Positions 9,121 to 16,681 of a stretch of DNA of 64,000 nt are shown here, one piece after another; within the stretch, counting starts at the first letter, position 1, and each line of letters opens with the position of its first letter. Under the pieces are notes generated by a model. The model did not search any database. It worked only from the letters and a program-made list of their open reading frames with translations, and was not told the origin of the DNA. Source of the DNA: Arthrobacter liuii. GTDB lineage: Bacteria > Actinomycetota > Actinomycetes > Actinomycetales > Micrococcaceae. The stretch is from contig NZ_BMFW01000001.1 in the NCBI RefSeq assembly GCF_014639275.1, positions 200,468-264,467 of the forward strand, written 5' to 3'. A program made the translations under genes and the position numbers.

Positions 9121-10704
9121 ATGAGCCACGATCTGACAACGACAGCGGGAAAGATTGCCGACTTCCGCGACCGCCAGGCGCGCGCCGAACAGCCCTCCGG
9201 CGCCGAAGCCATTGAAAAGCAGCATGCGCGCGGCAAGAACACGGCCCGCGAGCGCATTGGCCTGTTGCTGGACGAAGACTCTTTTGTCGAGTTCGACGCC
9301 CTCGCCGTACACCGCTCCACCGCCTTCGGCATGGAAAAGAAGAAGCCCCTCGGCGACGGCCTGGTCTCCGGCTACGGCACCGTGGACGGGCGCCTGGTGG
9401 CGGTCTACAGCCAGGACTTCACCGTCTACGGCGGATCACTGAGCCAGGTCAACGGCGAAAAGATCGTCAAGGTCCAGGAGTTCGCGCTCCGCAACGGCTG
9501 TCCCGTCGTCGGCATCCTGGACGGCGGCGGCGCCCGGATCCAGGAAGGCGTGGCCTCGCTGGCCATGTTTGCGGACATCTTCCGGAACAATGTCCACGCC
9601 AGCGGCGTGGTGCCGCAGATCTCGCTCATCATGGGCCCGTCCGCCGGCGGCGCGGCTTACTCCCCCGCCCTCACTGACTACGTGGTGATGGTGGACAAGA
9701 CCTCGCACATGTTCATCACCGGCCCGGACGTCATCAAGACCGTCACCGGCGAGGACGTGGACATGGAGACCCTCGGCGGGGCCCGGCAGCACAACGCCAC
9801 CACCGGAACGTCCACCTACCTGGCCTCGGACGAAGGTGACGCCATCGAGTTCGTGCGCGAACTGCTGGACTTCCTCCCGTCCAACAACCTGTCCGAAGCG
9901 CCCGTGCTGGGACACCAGCAGGAGTTGGAGGTTGACGACGACGACCTCGCCCTGGATGCGCTGGTTCCGGATTCAGCCAACCAGCCCTACGACATGCGCG
10001 CCGTGGTGGAACAGATCGTGGACGACGGACACTTCCTGGAGATGCAGGCCCTGTACGCCCCCAACGTGATGATCGGCTACGGCCGGGTGGAGGGCCACAC
10101 CGTGGGCATCGTTGCCAACCAGCCCCTGCAGTTCGCCGGCACCCTGGATATCGCCGCTTCCGAGAAGGGCGCCCGCTTCGTACGCCACTGCGACGCCTTT
10201 AACATCCCCATCATCACCCTGGTGGATGTTCCCGGCTTCCTCCCGGGCAAGGACCAGGAGTTCCAAGGCATCATCCGCCGCGGCGCAAAACTCCTTTACG
10301 CCTACGCCGAGGCCACCGTCCCCAAACTCACCGTCATCACCCGCAAGGCCTACGGTGGCGCGTACATCGTGATGGGCTCCAAGAAGCTCGGCGCCGACCT
10401 CAACCTGGCATGGCCCACGGCGCAGATCGGCGTCATGGGTGCCCAGGGTGCGGTGAACATCCTTTACCGGCGCGACCTCGCAGCCGTTGCCGAGGACGGC
10501 GGCGATGTCGAGGCCCGCCGCGCCCAAGTGATCCAGCAGTACGAGGAAGAACTCCTCAACCCCTACCAGGCGGCCCAACTTGGCTACGTGGACGCCGTCA
10601 TCGCCCCGTCGGACACCCGGATCCAGATCATCAAGGGACTGCGGGCCCTCCGCGACAAACGCGCCAGCCTTCCCGCCAAGAAGCATGGAAACATCCCGCT
10701 GTGA
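9121..10704 (+). CDS. accD: Acyl-CoA carboxylase beta (carboxyltransferase) subunit
   Basis: Transfers CO2 from carboxybiotin to acetyl- or propionyl-CoA, giving malonyl- or methylmalonyl-CoA. At 527 residues it has the full length of the AccD5/PccB type, with N- and C-terminal crotonase-fold carboxyltransferase domains. Recognisable are the N-terminal KIADFRxR start, the [11 protein letters not shown] loop, the [12 protein letters not shown] oxyanion loop, and in the second half VDVPGFLPG and [13 protein letters not shown]. The ATG at 9121 is favoured over a TTG directly before it, and a GGAGA ribosome site is 8 bases upstream. Its stop overlaps the GTG of accE (GTGA), so the two are translationally coupled. 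A palindrome at 8975 is shared with accA. Acetyl versus propionyl specificity cannot be settled by eye. Confidence 0.95.
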   Translation: MSHDLTTTAGKIADFRDRQARAEQPSGAEAIEKQHARGKNTARERIGLLLDEDSFVEFDALAVHRSTAFGMEKKKPLGDGLVSGYGTVDGRLVAVYSQDFTVYGGSLSQVNGEKIVKVQEFALRNGCPVVGILDGGGARIQEGVASLAMFADIFRNNVHASGVVPQISLIMGPSAGGAAYSPALTDYVVMVDKTSHMFITGPDVIKTVTGEDVDMETLGGARQHNATTGTSTYLASDEGDAIEFVRELLDFLPSNNLSEAPVLGHQQELEVDDDDLALDALVPDSANQPYDMRAVVEQIVDDGHFLEMQALYAPNVMIGYGRVEGHTVGIVANQPLQFAGTLDIAASEKGARFVRHCDAFNIPIITLVDVPGFLPGKDQEFQGIIRRGAKLLYAYAEATVPKLTVITRKAYGGAYIVMGSKKLGADLNLAWPTAQIGVMGAQGAVNILYRRDLAAVAEDGGDVEARRAQVIQQYEEELLNPYQAAQLGYVDAVIAPSDTRIQIIKGLRALRDKRASLPAKKHGNIPL

Positions 10705-10931
10705 TTCCCGCGGAAGAGCCTGTTGACACTCCTGCCGCTCCCCTGCTCTCTGTTGTCAAAGGACAACCGAACGCCGAGGAGCTGGCGGCGCTGACCGCCG
10801 TCGTCCTTTCCCTCGGTGGAGAAAGCCCCGCTCCGGTCCGCACCCCCACCGTGCGGCACTGGGTGCGCCGGCAGCAGCTGCGGCTCGCCCCCTCCCCGGG
10901 ACCCGGAGCCTGGAAGCGCAGCCAGGGCTGA
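10701..10931 (+). CDS. accE: Acyl-CoA carboxylase epsilon subunit
   Basis: 76-residue protein starting with GTG inside the accD stop (GTGA overlap). The family core is [18 protein letters not shown] near the N-terminus, and the C-terminus is basic and Trp-containing ([10 protein letters not shown]...AWKRSQ). Epsilon subunits of actinobacterial acyl-CoA carboxylases (AccE5 in mycobacteria) bind the alpha and beta subunits and raise activity. Immediate coupling to accD supports the call. The N-terminal ~12 residues are Pro/Ala-rich and probably flexible. Confidence 0.92.
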   Translation: MIPAEEPVDTPAAPLLSVVKGQPNAEELAALTAVVLSLGGESPAPVRTPTVRHWVRRQQLRLAPSPGPGAWKRSQG

Positions 10932-10939
10932 TCTCCGGT

Positions 10940-10951
10940 TAGTCTCGGAGG
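10940..10951 (+). promoter_or_regulatory. Leaderless-type promoter of the DUF885 gene
   Basis: TAGTCT at 10940-10945 fits the TANNNT -10 of actinobacteria and lies exactly 6 bases before the GTG at 10952, so transcription would start at or next to the start codon. The GGAGG between them abuts the start and is too close for normal ribosome-site spacing. Confidence 0.55.
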
Positions 10952-12637
10952 GTGACTACAGACACTGCACCGGCCGCGCGCCCGCACACCCGGATCGATG
11001 ACGTCGCCGACAACTACACCGACACCCTGACCAGGCTCAACCCCACCTTCGCCACCACCCTAGGCCTGCCGGGACACGAGACGGAGTACCAGGACTTCTC
11101 CCCTGCCGGCATCGCGGAATTCGCGGAGGCGGCACGGGATGCCCTGGTTGCACTGGAGGGCCTGGAGCCGGAGGACGACGTGGATGCCGTCACCCTGGAC
11201 GCCATGCGGGAGCGGCTGGGCCTGCAACTGCTGATCCACGCCTCCGGCTGGGAGTACGCGGAGCTGAACAACATCGCTTCCCCGGCCCAGGACATCAGGG
11301 CCATCTTCGACCTCATGCCCACCGAAACCGAGCAGGACTGGGAGCACATCGCCGGCCGCGCGCACAACGTGCCGGCGGCCATCAGCGGCTACACCGAGTC
11401 CCTGCGCGTGGCCAAGGACGCCGGCAAGGTTGCCGCTGCGCGCCAGGTCCGGATTGTCATCGAGCAGGTGACCAAGTACGCCGCCGCAGACGGCTTCTTC
11501 GCCAAGCTGGCGGAGGGCGCCTCCACCTCCGCCGGCCCATTGCCCGCGACGCTGCAGGACAAGCTCGACGCCGGCGCTGACGCTGCCCGGCGTGCCTACG
11601 CCGGGCTGGCACAGTTCCTGCGCACCGAGCTGGTGCCGGCCGCGCCCGAAAAGGACGCCGTGGGCAGGGCCCGCTACGCACTGGCTTCGCGCTCCTTCCT
11701 GGGCGCAGAGGTGGACCTGGAGGAAACATACGCGTGGGGCGTGGAGGAACTGGACCGCCTCATCGCGGAGCAGGAACAGGTTGCCGCCACCATCAAGGCA
11801 GGCGCCACGATTGCCGAAGCCAAGGAAATCCTCAACAACGACCCCGCACGGCAGCTGAAAGGCACCGAGGCACTGCAGGAATGGATGCAGGACCTCTCCG
11901 ACAAAGCCGTTGCCGGACTCGCCGGCGTGCACTTCGACATCCCGGACGTGATGAAGAAACTCGAGTGCCGGATCGCCCCCACCGACGAGGGCGGCATCTA
12001 CTACACCGGCCCGTCCGACGACTTCAGCCGCCCCGGCCGGATGTGGTGGTCCGTCCCCGCCGGCGAGGACACCTTTACCACCTGGGCCGAAACCACCACC
12101 GTCTACCACGAGGGCGTTCCAGGCCACCATCTCCAGGTGGCCACCGCCACCTACCGGCGGGAGTTGCTCAACAAGTGGCGCCGGAACGTCTGCTGGACAT
12201 CCGGCCACGGGGAGGGCTGGGCCCTCTACGCCGAAAAACTCATGCAGGAGCTGGGCTACCTCACCGATCCCGGCGACCACATGGGCATGCTGGACATGCA
12301 GCGAATGCGCGCAGCCCGCGTGGTCTTCGATATCGGCGTGCACCTGGAACTCCAGATGCCCGAACGCTGGGGAACCGGCACGTGGACCGCCGACAAGGGA
12401 TACGACTTCCTTAAGGAGAACCTCCCCGTCAGCGAAGGCCAGCTCAACTTCGAGTTCACCCGCTACCTCGGCTGGCCCGGACAGGCGCCCTCCTACAAAG
12501 TGGGCCAGCGCCTATGGGAGCAGATCCGCGCCGAACTGGAATCACGCCCCGGGTTCGACCTCAAGGAGTTCCACACCAAGGCCCTCAATATCGGCTCCGT
12601 TGGGCTCGACACCCTCCGCCGCGCGCTGCTCAGCTAG
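10952..12637 (+). CDS. DUF885-family protein (putative zinc peptidase-like)
   Basis: 561 residues, the usual size for DUF885 proteins. The family hallmark HEGVPGHH lies near residue 390 and looks like a zinc-ligand and catalytic motif; a conserved GHGEGWALYAEKL follows shortly after. The C-terminus (GQAPSYKVGQ, then ...LRRALL) is also typical. No signal peptide or membrane segment is seen, so it is cytoplasmic. The biochemical role of the family is largely undefined; dipeptidase or carboxypeptidase activity has been proposed. The GTG start is preceded at 6-nt spacing by a -10 hexamer, suggesting a leaderless message separate from accDE. It lies within the acc block but nothing ties it functionally to acyl-CoA carboxylase. 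Confidence 0.85.
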   Translation: MTTDTAPAARPHTRIDDVADNYTDTLTRLNPTFATTLGLPGHETEYQDFSPAGIAEFAEAARDALVALEGLEPEDDVDAVTLDAMRERLGLQLLIHASGWEYAELNNIASPAQDIRAIFDLMPTETEQDWEHIAGRAHNVPAAISGYTESLRVAKDAGKVAAARQVRIVIEQVTKYAAADGFFAKLAEGASTSAGPLPATLQDKLDAGADAARRAYAGLAQFLRTELVPAAPEKDAVGRARYALASRSFLGAEVDLEETYAWGVEELDRLIAEQEQVAATIKAGATIAEAKEILNNDPARQLKGTEALQEWMQDLSDKAVAGLAGVHFDIPDVMKKLECRIAPTDEGGIYYTGPSDDFSRPGRMWWSVPAGEDTFTTWAETTTVYHEGVPGHHLQVATATYRRELLNKWRRNVCWTSGHGEGWALYAEKLMQELGYLTDPGDHMGMLDMQRMRAARVVFDIGVHLELQMPERWGTGTWTADKGYDFLKENLPVSEGQLNFEFTRYLGWPGQAPSYKVGQRLWEQIRAELESRPGFDLKEFHTKALNIGSVGLDTLRRALLS

Positions 12638-12757
12638 TCCGGCCACTTTCCGGCCTGGGTCCCGCCCGCCCCTGGTGGACACAGCGCACAGCAATCAATA
12701 AGCTTGCTTACTAAATTGCGTTGTGCGGCATGGCAGCGAATGAAGAGGGAGACCACA

Positions 12758-13609
12758 TTGAACGACTTCCAAGGGACACCGGCCGGGACGGGAGTGCGGG
12801 GTGAACTCCATCAGGACACGTCGGTGGGGGCGAAGGACCTCACCCGTTGGGACAGCCGAACAGGCCGGAGCCTGGCGGGATTGGTCCATCGCATCAGCCA
12901 GGTGCTGGGACCGCACGGTGCCCTGATCCTGATCCTGCTGGCGGGGGCCCTGATTTCCGCTGTCATGGTCGCCGCGTTTGGCGAGGTGTACCAGGCAGTG
13001 ACCGCCGCCGACGGGGTTGCGGGACTGGATCATCCGGTGCTGGCGGCCAGCGAGAGCCTTCGCACCCCCAGCCTCGATGTCGCAGTGACCGCTTTTACTG
13101 ACGTGGGCGGGACCATTGGCATGCCGATCCTGGCCGTGCTAATCATGGTAACCCTGGCACTGCGGCGCCGCTCCTGGACCCCTGTTGTCCTGATCGCCGC
13201 CGCAGGCCTGGGCTCGCTGCTGATGACCATCGCCGGCAAGCGCCTCGTGGGACGCGCGCGCCCGGACCTCGCCGATGCCGTACCACCATACGAGCACTCC
13301 CCGTCCTTCCCCAGCGGGCACTCACTGAACGCCGTGGTGATAGCAGGTATCGTCGCCTACCTCATCATCCTCCGCCTCGATTCAAACCGGGCCCGCATCC
13401 TCACGGCGTCGGCCGCCGCCCTCTTCGCCATCGCCATCGGACTCAGCAGGGTCTTCCTTGGTCATCACTGGCTTACTGATGTCCTGGCCGCGTGGGCGCT
13501 CGGTGCGGCGTGGCTGGCCATAGTAATCACTGCACACCGCCTTTACCTGACAGCAAGAAAACACCCTGGAGCTCGAGACATTAAGCACACTGCCATAGGG
13601 AATAAGTAA
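12758..13609 (+). CDS. PAP2-family membrane phosphatase
   Basis: Integral membrane phosphatase, probably acting on phosphatidic acid, undecaprenyl pyrophosphate or a similar lipid phosphate. The three PAP2 motifs are all present: K-R-L-V-G-R-A-R-P, PSGHS, and S-R-V-F-L-G-H-H-x3-D. There are about six hydrophobic segments, the first after a ~45-residue polar N-terminus. The TTG at 12758 has a good GAGGGAG ribosome site 6 bases upstream; an in-frame ATG at 12740 has none, so TTG is preferred with moderate certainty. Single transcription unit between the DUF885 gene and the symporter gene. Which lipid is used cannot be read from the sequence. Confidence 0.88.
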   Translation: MNDFQGTPAGTGVRGELHQDTSVGAKDLTRWDSRTGRSLAGLVHRISQVLGPHGALILILLAGALISAVMVAAFGEVYQAVTAADGVAGLDHPVLAASESLRTPSLDVAVTAFTDVGGTIGMPILAVLIMVTLALRRRSWTPVVLIAAAGLGSLLMTIAGKRLVGRARPDLADAVPPYEHSPSFPSGHSLNAVVIAGIVAYLIILRLDSNRARILTASAAALFAIAIGLSRVFLGHHWLTDVLAAWALGAAWLAIVITAHRLYLTARKHPGARDIKHTAIGNK

Positions 13610-13673
13610 CAAAGACCGGGGCCTGCCTTGGATTTCCGCGGTTTTTGCTGTGCGCGATGAAGTCTGTACGCGT

Positions 13674-13727
13674 AATATTTCTCAATATTCGTTCGACGTG
13701 GTATGCAGCGAGGTCTAGCTTGTTCTG
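13674..13727 (+). promoter_or_regulatory. Promoter region of the dicarboxylate symporter gene
   Basis: -10 TAGCTT at 13716-13721 lies 6 bases before the GTG start (leaderless layout), with a -35-like TTCGAC at 13692-13697 (18-bp spacer). Just upstream two AATATT hexamers at 13674-13679 and 13684-13689 are separated by 4 bases, an AT-rich inverted repeat standing out in GC-rich DNA and well placed for an activator. Confidence 0.55.
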
Positions 13728-15170
13728 GTGAGCACTCAGACAAGCACCCCACCTCCCGCAGGGAAGACCGGATTCCAGCTGCCCAAATGGGCGGGCTCCT
13801 TCGGCTTCCAAATTATCGCCGCCCTCATCGTGGGCCTTGGCCTCGGCCTGCTGGCAAAGTACACCGGCAGCACCAAGACCAATCCCAACGCGCTCGGCGC
13901 CACGCTGCAGACCATCGGCTCAAGCTATGTGTCCCTGCTGCAGACCGCCGTCGTTCCGCTGATTTTCACCGCCGTCGTCAGCTCCATCTCCAACCTGCGC
14001 CAGGTGTCCAACGCCGCCAGGCTGGCATGGAACACGCTGCTGTGGTTCGCCATCACGTCCCTGATCGCCGTGCTGATCGGCATGGGCCTGGGCTTACTGC
14101 TGCAGCCCGGCGCCAACACCGGAATCACGGGGGACGCCAAGTACACCGGCAAGTCCGGCGACTGGTGGGCATTCCTGGTGGGCCTCTTCCCCAAGAACTT
14201 CCTGGGCCTGGGTGCCAGCTCCACTGTCGGCGATAGCGGAGCCGTCACCACCTCCGTCAGCTTCAACGTCCTGCAGATCCTGGTCATCGCCATCGCCGTG
14301 GGCGTTGCCGCACTCAAGGTGGGCAAGGCCGCAGAGCCGTTCCTCAACCTCAACGCCTCGGCCCTTGCCGTCATCCAGAAGGTCCTGTGGTGGATCATCC
14401 GCATCGCGCCGTTGGGCACCATTGGCCTGATCGGCAATGCCGTCGCCGTCTACGGCTGGGACACCATCGGCTCGCTCGGCAAATTCACCGTGGCAATCTA
14501 CGCCGGCCTGGCCCTGGTCCTGTTCGTGGTCTACCCCATCCTGGTCCGCAGCCACGGCCTGTCCATCAAGCAGTACTTCTCCGGTGTATGGCCCGCAGTC
14601 CAGTTGGCCTTCGTGTCCCGCTCCTCCGTGGGAACCCTGCCGCTGACCCAGCGCGTGACCGAGCGCAGCCTGGGCGTGCCCCGCGCCTACGCCTCCTTCG
14701 CGGTGCCGCTGGGCGCCACCACCAAGATGGACGGCTGCGCGGCCATCTACCCCGCCGTCTCGGCAATCTTCGTGGCCCAGTTCTTCGGCATCCACCTGGA
14801 CTTCAGCCACTACCTGCTGATCGCTCTGGTCTCCGTCCTCGGCTCCGCGGCAACGGCGGGCACCACCGGCGCCGTGGTGATGCTCACGCTCACGCTCTCC
14901 ACCCTGGGACTGCCGCTGGCCGGCGTCGGCCTCCTGCTTGCCATCGACCCCATCCTGGACATGGGCCGCACCGCCGTGAACGTTGCAGGCCAGGCCCTGG
15001 TCCCCACCATCGTGGCCAAGCGCCAGGGCATCCTGGACGAGTCGCTGTACAACGCGCCCCGCAACGGCACCCCGTTCGTGGATGACAGCGGCACTGTGGC
15101 AGGCGAAACAGCCACCGACGGCACCCGCGCCGGCGTCGCGTCCCGCGAACTGCAGGGTGCAAAGGCATAA
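13728..15170 (+). CDS. Dicarboxylate/amino acid:cation symporter (SDF family)
   Basis: 480-residue membrane transporter of the DctA/GltP type (sodium:dicarboxylate symporter family), importing C4-dicarboxylates or acidic amino acids with H+ or Na+. About eight membrane helices plus re-entrant loops are visible. The first hairpin region carries the serine-rich SRSSVGTLPLT stretch, and the substrate/cation site has TTKMDGCA followed later by DPILDMGRTAVNVAGQ, a DxxxDMGRTxxNVxG motif typical of the family. The start is GTG, leaderless by its -10 position. It ends at a strong 19-bp hairpin (15184-15226). Exact substrate is not determinable by eye; dctA-like is the best guess. Confidence 0.9.
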   Translation: MSTQTSTPPPAGKTGFQLPKWAGSFGFQIIAALIVGLGLGLLAKYTGSTKTNPNALGATLQTIGSSYVSLLQTAVVPLIFTAVVSSISNLRQVSNAARLAWNTLLWFAITSLIAVLIGMGLGLLLQPGANTGITGDAKYTGKSGDWWAFLVGLFPKNFLGLGASSTVGDSGAVTTSVSFNVLQILVIAIAVGVAALKVGKAAEPFLNLNASALAVIQKVLWWIIRIAPLGTIGLIGNAVAVYGWDTIGSLGKFTVAIYAGLALVLFVVYPILVRSHGLSIKQYFSGVWPAVQLAFVSRSSVGTLPLTQRVTERSLGVPRAYASFAVPLGATTKMDGCAAIYPAVSAIFVAQFFGIHLDFSHYLLIALVSVLGSAATAGTTGAVVMLTLTLSTLGLPLAGVGLLLAIDPILDMGRTAVNVAGQALVPTIVAKRQGILDESLYNAPRNGTPFVDDSGTVAGETATDGTRAGVASRELQGAKA

Positions 15171-15183
15171 CGCCAATCAGCAA

Positions 15184-15226
15184 CTGAAAGACGTCCCCGG
15201 GAGATACTCCCGGGGACGTCTTTCAG
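15184..15226. terminator. Perfect 19-bp stem, 5-nt loop; terminator between convergent genes
   Basis: Arms at 15184-15202 and 15208-15226 are exact reverse complements around a GATAC loop, and each arm ends in a short A or T run. The position is 13 bases past the symporter stop and 35 before the end of the convergent secreted-protein gene, so it can serve both strands. Confidence 0.85.
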
Positions 15227-15261
15227 CGTTCAGGACTGCATGTCCCGACCAGCGGCGGTGG

Positions 15262-15822
15262 TCAGCGCCCACCGCCTCCGATCACGCCGTTCTGGACGGC
15301 CTTGGTGACGGCGTCGGCTTCCGCCTGCGTCAGCTTTCCGTCGGTGACTGCCTTGTCCAGGCGGGTCTTGAGCTCTGCGGCGTGCTCGGACTGCTCTTCG
15401 CTGCGGATCTCCTGGAGGGCAGCTGACACCTTCGCTTCGTCAATGCCCAGCGATTGAGCCAGCGACTTGGCGAGTGCGGCCTCCCGCGTGGCGGGGTCGG
15501 GCTTCTGCCCGTCAGCAGGCGGCGTGCTGGGCTTGTTGGCGTCACGGAAGGACTTCAGCGCGTCGGTCACTTTGGCTTCGTCGACGCCGAGCTTCGCTGC
15601 CAGCGCGGAGGCCTGTTCCATCCCGTGGCCACCGCGGCCATGCCTGCCCATGCCGTCAGGGGTGCTGCCGGTGCCGCCGTCAGCGGTGGCGCTGGAACTC
15701 GCGCTGGGCGTCGGAGCGGGCGTCGTGGTGGTGGCAGAGGCCATGCCGGCAACGCCGATTCCTGCACCGAGCGCCAGAGCGGCTGCCGACAGGCCCAGGG
15801 TCATCTGCTTCGTGCGTGTCAT
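15262..15822 (-). CDS. Secreted alpha-helical repeat protein of unknown function
   Basis: 186 residues. A signal peptide is clear: basic MTRTK, a hydrophobic core to about residue 27, and an ASA-type cleavage site near 28-30. A Thr/Pro/Ser-rich linker and a Gly/His/Arg-rich patch (GMGRHGRGGHGM) follow. Two similar helical units (LAxxLGVDEAKVxxALxxFR and its partner) occupy about 85-150, and a third helix pair containing KLTQAEADAV is at the end. This resembles small secreted DUF2680-like proteins. The His/Gly patch could bind metal (inference). The AGGAGA ribosome site is well spaced. Divergent from the TetR-MMPL operon, so it may be co-regulated with efflux. No defined function. Confidence 0.8.
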   Translation of the reverse strand: MTRTKQMTLGLSAAALALGAGIGVAGMASATTTTPAPTPSASSSATADGGTGSTPDGMGRHGRGGHGMEQASALAAKLGVDEAKVTDALKSFRDANKPSTPPADGQKPDPATREAALAKSLAQSLGIDEAKVSAALQEIRSEEQSEHAAELKTRLDKAVTDGKLTQAEADAVTKAVQNGVIGGGGR

Positions 15823-15949
15823 ATTGTCTCTCCTGATTCGCCGTCCCCTGACGGCTGCTCGTGTATGCCTCGTAGCGAGACATACCAATCTTCGGCTGCC
15901 AGCATCAGGAAAGGCTGTTGGGAACCTTTCGTTCTCCTGTGAATCCAAG

Positions 15950-15985
15950 TTGCATACAGTGCAAACTTGCACGTAGTGTAACAGC
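15950..15985 (+). promoter_or_regulatory. TetR/MMPL promoter with operator inside the spacer
   Basis: -35 TTGCAT at 15950-15955, 18-bp spacer, -10 TAGTGT at 15974-15979, then 6 bases to the GTG at 15986 (leaderless). The spacer contains GTGCAA-AC-TTGCAC (15959-15972), a perfect 6-2-6 palindrome. A repressor bound there would block RNA polymerase, the usual design for autoregulation by a TetR-family protein. Confidence 0.7.
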
Positions 15986-16663
15986 GTGGCACTTCCCCCC
16001 TCCCCTCAGGACGTCGAACCGGCAGCCCCTTCCCGGCGCGAGCTGAACAAGGCGGCCACCCGCCAGGCGATAACGGACTCCGCGCTGGAACTCCTGCGCT
16101 CCAAAGGCCCGGGAAACTTCACGGTGGAGGACATTGCCGACGCCGCGGGAATCTCGCGCCGCACCTTCTTCAACTACTTCGGCAGCACCGACGCCGCTTT
16201 GGCTTCCATCGTCCACGGCTTCCTCGACAACGCCATCCAGCAGCTGCGCCTCCGCCCGGCGGAGGAGCCCATGCTCGAATCCGCCCAGGCCGCCCTGATG
16301 GCCCTTGCCGATCCAAAAGCCGTGGCTCCCCTGGCCGAACTGTTCACGCTGACCCAGCAGAGCCCGCTCATGTCGCACACCGAACTCGAGGCATGGGACC
16401 ACTGCCGGACCCAGGTGTTCACTATTGCCCGTGAACGCCTAGCCGGCACCCCCGGCGAGCAGGACGAGCTGTACGTCCATGCGCTGGCCGGCTCCATCAT
16501 GTCCTGCGGCAAGGCAGCCATGGAGGTCTGGTTCAGCCGGCGCGGCCCCGACCTGACACCGGGCTCCCTGGCAGAGCTCCGCCAGCTTCTCATCGACGCC
16601 ATGGCCCTCCTGGGCGCCGGCTTCAACACCACCGCTTCACCTTCCGCCACCCGTTCCTCCTGA
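15986..16663 (+). CDS. TetR/AcrR-family transcriptional regulator
   Basis: 225 residues. A helix-turn-helix of TetR type occupies about 25-70 (ATRQAITDSALELLRSKG, then FTVEDIADAAGISRRTFFNYF). The C-terminal ligand domain (80-215) is helical and ends in a low-complexity tail. The gene starts with a leaderless GTG. It lies 18 bases before the MMPL transporter gene, so the two form one operon, and the palindrome in its own promoter is the likely operator. It should repress the transporter (and itself) until an inducer, probably a pump substrate, binds. The ligand is unknown. Confidence 0.9.
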   Translation: MALPPSPQDVEPAAPSRRELNKAATRQAITDSALELLRSKGPGNFTVEDIADAAGISRRTFFNYFGSTDAALASIVHGFLDNAIQQLRLRPAEEPMLESAQAALMALADPKAVAPLAELFTLTQQSPLMSHTELEAWDHCRTQVFTIARERLAGTPGEQDELYVHALAGSIMSCGKAAMEVWFSRRGPDLTPGSLAELRQLLIDAMALLGAGFNTTASPSATRSS

Positions 16664-16681
16664 TCAGATCGGTTCTCCCGC

